DNA of 38,685 bases from Lachnoclostridium sp. UBA3320. GTDB taxonomy: Bacteria > Bacillota > Clostridia > Lachnospirales > Lachnospiraceae. Shown here piece by piece: positions 8,922-17,622 of this stretch. Location of the stretch: NCBI GenBank assembly GCA_002361175.1, contig DESG01000121.1:1-38685 (forward strand). Reading direction: 5' to 3'. A model generated the notes under the pieces. It was not told where the DNA came from, did not search any database, and was given only the letters and a program-made list of their open reading frames with translations. The position numbers and the translations under genes were made by a program. The first letter of the stretch is position 1, and each line of letters begins with the position of its first letter.

Positions 8922-9941
8922 TTAATCTCCAATTTCTCTTAGCAAAACTTTATTTTCATTTCTGCTTTTTACTGCAATACGATAAAAGCCTTTGCTAAGT
9001 CCTCTAAAATTTGTACAATCTCTAATTAAAATTCCCTTTTCTAACAATTTCTCATATAAAGGCTTATCACTATAAATTAAGATAAAATTAGCTGTTGATG
9101 GAAAAACTAAAAACCCTTTTTGTCTTAATCCATCTTCTAAAAAACACCGCTCTTTTTTAATATAAGTTTCTGTCTTTCTGACAAAATTTGTCTGTAATGC
9201 ACAAGCACACCCTGCTTCCTGTGCAAAGCAAGACAAGTTCCACTCAGAAAGCTGTCTGGCTATTTTTGTAAGAAGTGCATGGTTTTTACATATCAGATAT
9301 CCAAGCCTAACACCAGGAATTGAAAATATCTTTGTAAATGTTCTGACAAGTATAAGATTGTCAAACTCTTCTATCTCAGAAAGCATGGAAAATTTGCTGC
9401 CGCAAAATTCAATAAAACTTTCATCTAACACAACATAGATTCCTCTATCCCTACAATGCTTTAAAATACTTTTTACAGTTTCTTTATCTAAAAGCACTCC
9501 TGTCGGGTTATTGGGATTGGCAATAAAGATAAGTCCCACATCTTTTGTTAAAATATTATTGATATTTTCTGTTAGATAAAAATTGTCCAACCTACTGATT
9601 TGATAATAAAAAACTTTGCTGCCTGCTGCCATTGCTGCATATTCATAACCATAAAAGGTTGGAACTGGTATTATAGTTTTATTTGCTTTTATAGCATGAG
9701 AGGCTGCCATAAAAAGCTCTGACGCTCCATTACCAAACAACAGATATTCTTCTGGTACATCACACATCTTACTAACTGCTTTTTTTAACTTTTCTGCTCT
9801 AATATCTGGATATTTATCACACAATTTAACTGCATTGTGCAGTGCCATCTTAACGCTTTCTGGCATACCAAGTGGATTGACACTAATTGAAAAATCAATA
9901 TCTATATGATTTCTATAAATATCGCCGCCATGAATACACAT
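8922..9941 (-). CDS. cobD: L-threonine-O-3-phosphate decarboxylase (CobD)
   Basis: 339 residues, a PLP-dependent class I/II aminotransferase-fold enzyme that makes (R)-1-amino-2-propanol phosphate for the nucleotide loop. Visible motifs are HGGDIY near the start, SVNPLGMPESV, NPNNPTG, the DES segment in VVLDESFIEF, and the PLP lysine in RTFTKIFSIPGVRLGY. The start at 9941 is chosen because GGAGGTTAT directly precedes that ATG; a longer frame reaches back into cbiB. It lies between cbiB and cbiC, and its product is the substrate that CbiB joins to cobyrate. The name follows Salmonella usage. Confidence 0.92.
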   Translation of the reverse strand: MCIHGGDIYRNHIDIDFSISVNPLGMPESVKMALHNAVKLCDKYPDIRAEKLKKAVSKMCDVPEEYLLFGNGASELFMAASHAIKANKTIIPVPTFYGYEYAAMAAGSKVFYYQISRLDNFYLTENINNILTKDVGLIFIANPNNPTGVLLDKETVKSILKHCRDRGIYVVLDESFIEFCGSKFSMLSEIEEFDNLILVRTFTKIFSIPGVRLGYLICKNHALLTKIARQLSEWNLSCFAQEAGCACALQTNFVRKTETYIKKERCFLEDGLRQKGFLVFPSTANFILIYSDKPLYEKLLEKGILIRDCTNFRGLSKGFYRIAVKSRNENKVLLREIGD

Positions 9942-9951
9942 ATAACCTCCA

Positions 9952-10923
9952 TTAACATAAATATATAGACATAACCATAAATAACAGACACAATATCTCA
10001 CACGCCCATGCAGTAGAATACATCAAATTATTAACCAGTTTTATATCTTCACATTTAACTTTGCGCACCTCTTCTCCAATATAAGGTTTTTTAACTATTT
10101 TTCCAAAATAACTTGCATCTCCCGCTAGTTTTATTCCAAGTGCACCTGCACACACTGATTCTGTCTGTGCAGAATTAGGACTTGCGTGTTTTTTACGGTC
10201 TCTTTTATAAATAAACAGTGCCCCTTTTCCAGAAAAGCGGTTGATTGGTAAAAAAGAAATAGCAATCATAAGATATGCACTAATTCTTGATGGAATAAAA
10301 TTTACTGCATCATCTAGTTTGGCTGCTGCCCTGCCAAAGTACAAATATTTATCATTTTTATATCCTATCATAGAATCCATTGTATTTACCGCTTTATAAA
10401 AAAAACCAAATATTGGACCACCGGCTGCAAGATAAAGCATTGGAGCTATCACACCATCAGAAGTATTTTCTGCTACGGTTTCTACTGTTGCCTTTATAAT
10501 ACCCTCCATATCTAAACATTCTGTATCTCTGCCTACAATCATAGAAACAGCAGCTCGTCCTTGTTTTATATTGCCATCTTTCAAATAATAATAAACTTTC
10601 ATACTCTCATCTTTTAGACATTTTGCTGCAAGTGCCTGATAAGTCATAATACTCTCTATTATTACTCCTATAAATGGATGCAGCCAATACGATACCAGTA
10701 AACAAAACATTGTTATTGTTACGATGATGACAAGGACAATAATCACTAAAACTGTTCCTTTAAAAAGTTTCTTTATATCTCTATCCTCTGCATTATACAG
10801 TCTTTTTTCTATAGCTGTTACTAATTTTCCGATTAATCGAACTGGGTGAGGCAGATTGTAAGGGTCGCCTAGACCTAAATCCAATAAAAAACCCAGAAAA
10901 AAAGCAGTAATATGATACTTCAT
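9952..10923 (-). CDS. cbiB: Adenosylcobinamide-phosphate synthase (CbiB)
   Basis: 323 residues, a polytopic membrane enzyme that condenses adenosylcobyrate with aminopropanol phosphate. The N-terminus GFLLDLGLGDPYNLPHPVRLIG is the family signature. Further blocks are VETVAENTSDGVIAPMLY, NTMDSMIGYKNDKY, and DRKKHASPNSAQTES. Hydrophobic segments occur near residues 55-80, 160-180, 215-235 and at the C-terminus. Its ATG overlaps the cobC stop (ATGA). Confidence 0.94.
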   Translation of the reverse strand: MKYHITAFFLGFLLDLGLGDPYNLPHPVRLIGKLVTAIEKRLYNAEDRDIKKLFKGTVLVIIVLVIIVTITMFCLLVSYWLHPFIGVIIESIMTYQALAAKCLKDESMKVYYYLKDGNIKQGRAAVSMIVGRDTECLDMEGIIKATVETVAENTSDGVIAPMLYLAAGGPIFGFFYKAVNTMDSMIGYKNDKYLYFGRAAAKLDDAVNFIPSRISAYLMIAISFLPINRFSGKGALFIYKRDRKKHASPNSAQTESVCAGALGIKLAGDASYFGKIVKKPYIGEEVRKVKCEDIKLVNNLMYSTAWACEILCLLFMVMSIYLC

Positions 10924-11561
10924 ATTTTTTTAACTACCTCTATTTTAATATTATTTTTATCTGATATGGTTTCATACCATCTCATACTACATATATAACC
11001 TCTGCCATTTAAAGGTTGACAGTCAAAGTAATTTTTCCCTCCAAAAGAACTAAGTAATGCCATAATTGTACCACCATGTACAATAATCCCTAACCAGATA
11101 GGCGTATTTGTATTTTGTTCTGCTATATGGCATAATATGTCACACATTTTTATAAATCCACGTTCACAGCGCATAATAAAGTGTTTTCTGCTCTCTCCTT
11201 CTGGAAAATCAAGTGTGCCTTGACTGTCAATCCATGCTTGATACTGCACATCTTTTTTAAGTTCACTGTAGTTTTTATACTCAAACCGTCCAAAATCTAT
11301 TTCCCTCCACTCTGGAATAACTGTTAAAGATAACTTATGATAGATAATTTTGGCAGTTTCTATACACCTTTTCATAGGGCTTGTAAACACGTAATCTACA
11401 CTAGGATAGTAATTTTGTGTCTTATAAGACAACAGTTCTTTAGCTCCGCTATTTGAAATAGATTCATCTGTTCTGCCCAGATATCTATTTTCACTATTTG
11501 CCTGTGTTTTACCGTGCCTAATAAATACAAGCATTATTTGATTTTTTGCCCTATTTTGCAT
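10920..11561 (-). CDS. cobC: Alpha-ribazole phosphatase-like histidine phosphatase (CobC)
   Basis: 213 residues of the histidine phosphatase superfamily. The phosphohistidine motif is RHGKT in VFIRHGKTQAN; other catalytic elements are TSPMKRCIETA, the acid in WREIDFGRFE, and the second His in IIVHGGTIMALL. In this operon it should dephosphorylate alpha-ribazole 5'-phosphate or the phosphorylated cobalamin. Two starts are possible: ATG 11561 has AGAGGTGG ten bases upstream but overlaps the preceding gene by 28 bases; ATG 11534 forms a TAATG junction and gives the usual MLVFIRHG start but has a poor ribosome binding site. Confidence 0.88.
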   Translation of the reverse strand: MQNRAKNQIMLVFIRHGKTQANSENRYLGRTDESISNSGAKELLSYKTQNYYPSVDYVFTSPMKRCIETAKIIYHKLSLTVIPEWREIDFGRFEYKNYSELKKDVQYQAWIDSQGTLDFPEGESRKHFIMRCERGFIKMCDILCHIAEQNTNTPIWLGIIVHGGTIMALLSSFGGKNYFDCQPLNGRGYICSMRWYETISDKNNIKIEVVKKI

Positions 11562-11914
11562 ATTACACGTTCCACCTCTTCTGCCCTTTCTGCAACCTGT
11601 ATAAGAATCTTTCCGACACGTTCTCTATACTCTCGTTCAAACGCATTAATCGGCACAATTCCATTGCCAACTTCGTCACTTATAATAATACAATCCTGAC
11701 AGCTGTCTAAGAATAATAAAATTTCTTCCTCTGGACATCTTCCTTCTAACATACAATTTTTAATCCACAGATGTAAATGATTAATAATAATTGTTTCCTT
11801 AACTAATGTGCAATCTGGTAAAACACTATCCCATACAATGTTTTTATTCAAATGATATTTTGACAGTACATAATCTAATTTTCCCTGCGCATATCCACCT
11901 ATTACTAATTTCAT
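11534..11914 (-). CDS. Short CobU-like protein lacking the P-loop
   Basis: 126 residues against about 180 for CobU. The C-terminal half matches CobU well: ISDEVGNGIVPINAFEREYR followed by QVAERAEEVERVICKIGQKIK-like sequence (the family has NEVGxGIVP and a closing GIxVKIK). The N-terminus MKLVIGGYAQGKLDYVL occupies the P-loop position but lacks the GxxGSGKS consensus, and the block with the guanylylated His is missing. GGAGATAATTT precedes the ATG. A full-length cobU lies two genes upstream, so this is a paralogue, perhaps a partner subunit or regulator. The role is inferred; no independent catalytic activity is expected. Confidence 0.75.
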   Translation of the reverse strand: MKLVIGGYAQGKLDYVLSKYHLNKNIVWDSVLPDCTLVKETIIINHLHLWIKNCMLEGRCPEEEILLFLDSCQDCIIISDEVGNGIVPINAFEREYRERVGKILIQVAERAEEVERVICKIGQKIK

Positions 11915-11917
11915 AAA

Positions 11918-12688
11918 TTATCTCCATAGAAAAATATTAATAAAAGCCACTGTAACAACTATATATACTTCACAAAGAACTACAAAATACCCTGCTGTAT
12001 CTCCAGTAATTCCGCCAAACTCTTTTTTACTGTTATAATAATAAAAGATAAATATTAAAAGAGATATAACCGTAACCAAAAATCCTGCCCAAAATGATAA
12101 AAAAAGCATACCCCCTATACAGATAATACTTTGTATATATAAAGTAACTTTTACAACTCTTTTATTAGCACAATTGACAAAAAAGTAAAGCATACCATCT
12201 TTTTTTGCCATTGGGAAAGAAACTGCACTTATTCCAGATAAACAGCGTGACAGAAAGAATCCACAGCACATAATTTTTAACAATGTATTATCTTTTATCT
12301 CAGAAAGTGTTCCTAAAAAGAATATTCCATATAAAGCAAGCATAATAACTGCAAAAGCTCCGATATGGGAATCCTTTAAAATCTCAAGTTTCCTCTCTAT
12401 AGGACTATAAGAATGTAGTGCATCCATTGTATCCATAAAGCCATCAATATGAAATCCTCCTGTAATAAAAATAGGAATTATAACTGCTATTGCAGTATGG
12501 CATAAAATACCTATATTGTACATATTACATAAGCAGTTCCACAGATATATGCATATGCCAATTATTGCTCCAATCAAAGGAAAGAAACAGAAAATATACT
12601 TCATATCCTCTTCTTTCCACTCAAACTGTAAGACAGGAATTTTAGAATAAAGCGAAACTGCTATAAAAAAGGATTTTATAACTTGCAT
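11918..12688 (-). CDS. cobS: Adenosylcobinamide-GDP ribazoletransferase, cobalamin synthase (CobS)
   Basis: 256 residues, an integral membrane enzyme that joins adenosylcobinamide-GDP and alpha-ribazole (phosphate). The catalytic metal-binding signature is in GGFHIDGFMDTMDALHS near residue 75, followed by RKLEILKDSHIGAFAV, and the later GGITGDTAGYFVV block is also typical. Five or six hydrophobic segments are visible. AAGGAG lies before the ATG. It sits between cobU and the short CobU-like gene, 25 bases after cobU. Confidence 0.94.
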   Translation of the reverse strand: MQVIKSFFIAVSLYSKIPVLQFEWKEEDMKYIFCFFPLIGAIIGICIYLWNCLCNMYNIGILCHTAIAVIIPIFITGGFHIDGFMDTMDALHSYSPIERKLEILKDSHIGAFAVIMLALYGIFFLGTLSEIKDNTLLKIMCCGFFLSRCLSGISAVSFPMAKKDGMLYFFVNCANKRVVKVTLYIQSIICIGGMLFLSFWAGFLVTVISLLIFIFYYYNSKKEFGGITGDTAGYFVVLCEVYIVVTVAFINIFLWR

Positions 12689-12713
12689 ATTATCTGCTCC
12701 TTAACTTTTGCCA

Positions 12714-13259
12714 CTATTTTATAGTTACTGGAATCCCTGCTACTACTTCCACAACTTTATCTGCCATAGCTGCCAATCTTTGATTAATCTTTCCCATTGC
12801 ATGGATATATTCCGTTGTTGTCTTATCATAAATAGTGCCATCTTCAAATATATTGTTACTTACTAAAACTAGATGTGTTATTTCTTTTTTAAGCATACAA
12901 ATACCTTTTATTACATCTGTTATAACAGCCATTTCTGGTTTTATTTTGTCCTGTGAAAACATTTCATTTGCCACTAAGTTAGAAATGCACTCTAATAAAG
13001 CAATCTTTTTTCCTGATTCCATTTTTTCAAGTGCCTTGTGAATTTGTATAGGCTGCTCGATTGTAATAAATCCTTTGCCACTTCTTAATTTTCTATGCAA
13101 AAGAACTCGTTGTTTTCCTTCATCGTCAGAAACCAACATTGTCGCAAGATAGTATCTTTTCATATCAGGGGAAGCGCTGCTATCTGAAAGTGACAACACA
13201 ACTTTTTCTGCATAAGAAGACTTTCCGCTTCCGCTTCCTCCAAGAATTAACACCATCAT
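12714..13259 (-). CDS. cobU: Adenosylcobinamide kinase / guanylyltransferase (CobU), divergent C-terminus
   Basis: 181 residues, the expected length. CobU phosphorylates adenosylcobinamide and then transfers GMP. The P-loop LGGSGSGKSSYAE is intact, as are YLATMLVSDDEGKQRVLLHR (with the H...R region that carries the guanylylated His) and LLECISNLVANEMF. The usual NEVGxGIVP loop is replaced by SNNIFEDGTIYD, while the closing NQRLAAMADKVVEVVAGI is typical. The missing loop is present in the short paralogue at 11534-11914. It begins two bases after cobT. The function call is good, but the altered loop deserves attention. Confidence 0.88.
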   Translation of the reverse strand: MMVLILGGSGSGKSSYAEKVVLSLSDSSASPDMKRYYLATMLVSDDEGKQRVLLHRKLRSGKGFITIEQPIQIHKALEKMESGKKIALLECISNLVANEMFSQDKIKPEMAVITDVIKGICMLKKEITHLVLVSNNIFEDGTIYDKTTTEYIHAMGKINQRLAAMADKVVEVVAGIPVTIK

Positions 13260-13261
13260 AT

Positions 13262-14329
13262 CTATAAATACCTTTCATACTGTTTTACATTTATGTCGGA
13301 AAACAAATTGCCACGATAGACACACATCGCCATATCTAATAGTGATAACATCATAACCGCACCAGTGCCTTCGCCAAGTGCCATATCTGCATCTATAACA
13401 GGTTCTAAATTTAATGCATTCATAAGCTTTCTTACTGCCTTTTCTTTCCCTTTGTGTGAAGGAATAAGATATTTAACTGTTCCTGGCACAAGTTTTTCTG
13501 CAAGAAGTGCCGCTGTCATACTAATTACACCATCTAATACCACTGGTATATTATACATCCCGCCTCCTATGCACACGCCTGTAAGCCCTGCAATATCAAG
13601 TCCACCAACTGCCGCAAGAACAGTAAGTGGTTCTGCATCATAAAGTCTATATTTTTCTATTGACTCTGTAATAACCTGCTTTTTGCGCTGTAACTTACTG
13701 TCACAAAGTCCAGCGCCTCTTCCAGTTACCTCTTCTGCCCTGCATTTTAAAATTGCAGCAGTAATAGCACTGCTTGTTGACGTATTGCCTATGCCCATTT
13801 CGCCCATAGCAAGAATATTATAACCTTTTTGTTTGCAGTCTTTTACAATTTCCACACCAGTTAATATTGCTTTTATAGCCTCTTCTTGTGTCATAGCCTC
13901 TTCTTTGTAAAAATTTCTAGTACCACACCGAATTTTTTTATTAATAAGTCCAGATATCTGCTCTTTACTATTTATTCCAATATCTATAGGAATAGTGTCT
14001 GCTCCAATTACTGCTGCCATTTTTCCTACTGAAGATGCACCCTTTGCCATCTGCTGTGCTACTGCTTTTGTAACTTCCTGACTAGATTGGCTTATATTTT
14101 CTTCTACAATTCCATTATCTGCACACATAATAATTACAGCTTTTTTAGAAATATCAATATTATCTGTGCCTAAAATTGCTCCTATCTGCGCAATAATAGT
14201 TTCAAATTTGCCAAGTCCATCAATGGGTTTTGCTATCTTATCCCAATTCTTTAATACTTTTCTATATATTTCTTTATCTGGTTCATGGACTGACAGCTTA
14301 TCTAATATGTGCCTCTCTAAGCATTCCAT
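13262..14329 (-). CDS. cobT: Nicotinate-nucleotide-dimethylbenzimidazole phosphoribosyltransferase (CobT)
   Basis: 355 residues, the normal size. It makes alpha-ribazole phosphate or a related lower-ligand nucleotide. Signatures are LDGLGKFE-like IDGLGKFETIIAQI, VIMCADNGIVEENIS, AMGEMGIGNTSTSSAITAA, GRGAGL, AVGGLDIAGLTG, and the catalytic Glu in ALGEGTGAVMML. The first 32 bases overlap the end of cobQ, with GGAGGATATTT before the ATG. No benzimidazole synthesis genes are in the window, so the base used cannot be told. Confidence 0.95.
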   Translation of the reverse strand: MECLERHILDKLSVHEPDKEIYRKVLKNWDKIAKPIDGLGKFETIIAQIGAILGTDNIDISKKAVIIMCADNGIVEENISQSSQEVTKAVAQQMAKGASSVGKMAAVIGADTIPIDIGINSKEQISGLINKKIRCGTRNFYKEEAMTQEEAIKAILTGVEIVKDCKQKGYNILAMGEMGIGNTSTSSAITAAILKCRAEEVTGRGAGLCDSKLQRKKQVITESIEKYRLYDAEPLTVLAAVGGLDIAGLTGVCIGGGMYNIPVVLDGVISMTAALLAEKLVPGTVKYLIPSHKGKEKAVRKLMNALNLEPVIDADMALGEGTGAVMMLSLLDMAMCVYRGNLFSDINVKQYERYL

Positions 14330-15761
14330 AAATATCCTCCATATTTAAATATTTTTGTAATGTATCTGCCAATTTATCATACTGTTTCTCTTTAAAATCT
14401 TTATAATCCAAACAATTTTCACTATTTATAACAATTCCTTTATTCTTTGCCAATGCTTTAATAAACATAGAGGCAATACCTGATTTATCAAATATTCCAT
14501 GAATATATGTTCCATATATATTTTTATCATCGCTCATAACAAATGCTACTTCTGTGTTTATACTTTTGCCCATATGTATTTCATATCCTTCAAAAGCCAG
14601 TCCTGAAAGTACAGAAAAAATACCTTTTAATTCATTTACTGTTCCATGTATTTGTCGCTGCACTTTTTTATCTTGTATCACTGTTACAACTGGCATAAGT
14701 TCCATGCCTTTTATACTTCCTCCTGTCTCTAGTCCATTAGGGTCTAAAATTTTTGCTCCCATCATCTGATATCCACCACATATACCAAAAACTGGCACTT
14801 TTTTTGCCAGCTTTTTAATTGCATCTTCTAATCTATTCTGCCTAATCCATTTTAAATCGCCTATTGTATTTTTGCTCCCAGGTAAAAATATACAATCTGG
14901 ATTATTCAGTTCTGTTGCTGACACAATATAACGCACAGATACATCTGGTATCTGTTCAAATACATTAAAATCTGTAAAATTAGAAATCATAGGATATTTA
15001 ATAACTGCTATATCAATCTTGCTTTTTTGTCTCTTTGCAAAACGCTCTGTCAAAGAGTCTTCATCTTCAAGCTTTATATCCATATAAGGAATTACGCCAG
15101 TTACAGGAATTTCTCCTTTTTGCACTAATATGTCAATGCCAGAATCAAGCAAAGATTTATCTCCTCTGAATTTATTAATTATAAGTCCTTTTACTCTCCT
15201 CTTTTCTGATTCTGTAAAAAGCATCAGCGTTCCCAAAAGCTGCGCAAACACACCACCTCTGTCAATATCACCTACAAGCAGTACAGGTGCTTCAACCATT
15301 TCTGCAAGCCCCATATTGACAATATCATTTTCACGTAAGTTAATTTCTGCTGGACTTCCTGCACCTTCAATTACAATAATATCTACAAGTTTTTCCAGTT
15401 TAAGAAACGATTTTTTAATATCTGGAATAAGTTTTTTCTTATATGCAAAATATTCTCTTGCACTCATATTTCCAAGCACTTCTCCATTTACAATAACTTG
15501 CGAGCCTGTGTGGTTAATAGGTTTTAATAAGATTGGATTCATACAGACTAATGGAGTAATCTGTGCAGCTTCTGCTTGCATAACCTGTGCCCTGCCCATT
15601 TCAAGTCCTTCTTTAGTGATAAAAGAATTAAGTGCCATGTTCTGCGACTTAAAAGGAGCTACTCTGTACCCATCCCGCTTCATTATCCTACAAAGTCCTG
15701 CTACTAAAAAACTCTTCCCTGCCCCAGACATAGTACCTTGAATCATAATTACTTTTGCCAT
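14298..15761 (-). CDS. cobQ: Cobyric acid synthase (CbiP/CobQ)
   Basis: 487 residues. It amidates the b, d, e and g side chains using glutamine and ATP. The P-loop-like start is MIQGTMSGAGKSFLVAGLCR, followed by SQNMALNSFIT and GRAQVMQAEAA. The ATPase domain continues with VIEGAGSPAEINL and GDIDRGGVFAQLLGT. The C-terminal amidotransferase has the nucleophile Cys in FGICGGYQMMG and a late YIHGIFD. GGAGGTAAGTT precedes the ATG. It follows the uptake genes by 17 bases and overlaps cobT. Confidence 0.95.
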   Translation of the reverse strand: MAKVIMIQGTMSGAGKSFLVAGLCRIMKRDGYRVAPFKSQNMALNSFITKEGLEMGRAQVMQAEAAQITPLVCMNPILLKPINHTGSQVIVNGEVLGNMSAREYFAYKKKLIPDIKKSFLKLEKLVDIIVIEGAGSPAEINLRENDIVNMGLAEMVEAPVLLVGDIDRGGVFAQLLGTLMLFTESEKRRVKGLIINKFRGDKSLLDSGIDILVQKGEIPVTGVIPYMDIKLEDEDSLTERFAKRQKSKIDIAVIKYPMISNFTDFNVFEQIPDVSVRYIVSATELNNPDCIFLPGSKNTIGDLKWIRQNRLEDAIKKLAKKVPVFGICGGYQMMGAKILDPNGLETGGSIKGMELMPVVTVIQDKKVQRQIHGTVNELKGIFSVLSGLAFEGYEIHMGKSINTEVAFVMSDDKNIYGTYIHGIFDKSGIASMFIKALAKNKGIVINSENCLDYKDFKEKQYDKLADTLQKYLNMEDIYGMLREAHIR

Positions 15762-15778
15762 AACTTACCTCCAATGTT

Positions 15779-16570
15779 TTAAGGCAGTAAACTTATCTGT
15801 CTAATATATGAAAGAAAATCTTTATTCTTTAAAAAATTACCATCTTTTAAATCAAAAAGATACTCTATAAAATCAGATTTAAAAACTTGTGTAGGAGTAC
15901 CATATCTTTCAACATATTCACCTTTAAGGCAAAGTATTTTATCAGAAACAATCTTTGCAAGCTCTAGTTCATGTAAAGACATAATAACTGTAAGTCCTCT
16001 TTTTTTTCTTATTTCTTGTAATATAGATAAAAACTCAAGTTTATATTTTATATCCAGATAAGAAACTGGTTCATCTAATATTACAATTTCTGGTTCTTGA
16101 CAGATTGCCCTTGCAAGCATTACACGCTGTTTCTGTCCATCACTGACTTTATCAAAATCCTTATAACTAATATCCGTTATATGCGTAAGCTCTATAACTT
16201 CATCAACAACTTGCTTATCCTCTTTTGACAGTATTCCAAATCGCCCTGTATATGGATATCTTCCTGTCGCTACCACATCTTTACAGCTCTTTAGCTCTGC
16301 CATGACCTTTTGCGTAAACACAACTGACATTTGCTTTGCAAGTTCATTTGAATTCATTTCTGTTAAGTTATGGCTGCCAATATATACTGTTCCACCAACC
16401 AGTTTTAACTGTCCTGCAATACTTTTTAAAACCGTAGATTTACCTGCACCGTTTGGACCAATTATACTTAAAATTTCACCCCTTGACAGCACAATTTCTA
16501 TATCTTTTATAAGTGATTTATTATCATAACCTACACACATCTTTTTTGTAGAAAAATAGTAATTGCCCAT
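15779..16570 (-). CDS. btuD: Corrinoid/iron-complex ABC transporter ATPase (BtuD-like)
   Basis: 263 residues, an ABC ATPase of the FecE/BtuD group. Walker A is GPNGAGKST, the Q-loop region is VVFTQKV, the signature is VSDGQKQR (a variant of LSGGQ), and Walker B is VILDEPVSYLD with a following H-loop MSLHEL. AGGA lies seven bases before the ATG. It follows the permease gene by 16 bases and precedes cobQ. Riboswitch control of the whole unit argues for corrinoid import rather than siderophore or heme import. Confidence 0.88.
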   Translation of the reverse strand: MGNYYFSTKKMCVGYDNKSLIKDIEIVLSRGEILSIIGPNGAGKSTVLKSIAGQLKLVGGTVYIGSHNLTEMNSNELAKQMSVVFTQKVMAELKSCKDVVATGRYPYTGRFGILSKEDKQVVDEVIELTHITDISYKDFDKVSDGQKQRVMLARAICQEPEIVILDEPVSYLDIKYKLEFLSILQEIRKKRGLTVIMSLHELELAKIVSDKILCLKGEYVERYGTPTQVFKSDFIEYLFDLKDGNFLKNKDFLSYIRQISLLP

Positions 16571-16586
16571 AATATTATCCTAATTC

Positions 16587-17609
16587 TCACATATGATTTT
16601 CTCTTCGTTTTTCTGTCATAACCCAAAGTACCACAGGTGCGCCTAAAATAGCTGTTACTGTACTAATGCTTAATTCAGTTGGTGCAAGTACTGTTTTAGC
16701 AAAAAGGTCACAAAACAGGCAAAAAACACTACCTCCAATAAAACAAGCAGGTATCATTAAAATTGGCTCTGTCGTATTTAAACATTTTTTTACCAGATGT
16801 GGCGTTGCAACTCCCACAAAAGAAATAGGTCCTGCAAATGCTACAACACATGCTGATAAAATGCTGGAAAAAATTACAATACATATCCGCAAAGCTCTAA
16901 TATTAACTCCTACATTTACAGCATAAGCATCGCCAAGCTGATAAGCACTAAGCGGCTTTGACATAAAAAAGACTGCAATAAATGTTAAAAAAATTACTAT
17001 CGCCATAACTTTTACATTATCCCAAGTCATACCTGAAAAACTTCCCCTAGACCAGTTGTGAAGATTGACAATATCTGCATCATCTGCAAAAGTTACAACT
17101 AATTCCGTTATTGCTGAACATATATAACCAATCATAATACCACTGACAACCAGCATTGACATATTATTAATTTTATTAGACATTAACAATACAAATCCCA
17201 TTGACAATATAGCACCAATAAATGCTCCTATAATAATAGCTGCAGATGTCACCCTAACTGCTTTTCTCATAAGAAATACCATTATAAGTGCTACAACCAT
17301 CTTAGAGCCTGATGATATTCCCAAAACAAATGGTCCTGCAATAGGATTGTTAAAAAAAGTCTGTAAAAGATATCCCGAAAGTGAAAGTGCGCCACCAAGT
17401 ATCAAAACAGATGTTGCCCTTGGCAGTCTAATATCCCACAAAATCCTTGTTATTGTTTCATCGCTATTATGCCCTACAAGTGTTATTAAAACATCTGAGA
17501 GTGCAATCTTGATACTTCCAATGCAGACATTTAACATAAAAAAAACTAACATACTAATACTAAGAAAAATAAATACTATTATATATCTGCGTTTTCTATT
17601 TTGGTACAT
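16587..17609 (-). CDS. btuC: Corrinoid ABC transporter permease (BtuC/FecCD family)
   Basis: 340 residues with about ten hydrophobic segments, matching the FecCD/BtuC permease family. Typical blocks are RLPRATSVLILGGALSLSG, NNPIAGPFVLGISSG, and GPISFVGVATPHLVKK. I place the start at ATG 17609 because GGAGAGATAT lies directly before it; an ATG four codons earlier has no ribosome binding site. It begins 13 bases after the binding-protein gene. Substrate is inferred from the cobalamin riboswitch upstream and the surrounding cob genes. Confidence 0.88.
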   Translation of the reverse strand: MYQNRKRRYIIVFIFLSISMLVFFMLNVCIGSIKIALSDVLITLVGHNSDETITRILWDIRLPRATSVLILGGALSLSGYLLQTFFNNPIAGPFVLGISSGSKMVVALIMVFLMRKAVRVTSAAIIIGAFIGAILSMGFVLLMSNKINNMSMLVVSGIMIGYICSAITELVVTFADDADIVNLHNWSRGSFSGMTWDNVKVMAIVIFLTFIAVFFMSKPLSAYQLGDAYAVNVGVNIRALRICIVIFSSILSACVVAFAGPISFVGVATPHLVKKCLNTTEPILMIPACFIGGSVFCLFCDLFAKTVLAPTELSISTVTAILGAPVVLWVMTEKRRENHM

Positions 17610-17622
17610 ATATCTCTCCATG

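Noticed and set aside
15130..15741. 203-codon open frame on the plus strand inside cobQ
   Set aside because: It is antisense to a clear cobyric acid synthase, lacks a ribosome binding site, and has the serine/proline/isoleucine-rich composition of a reverse-frame shadow.
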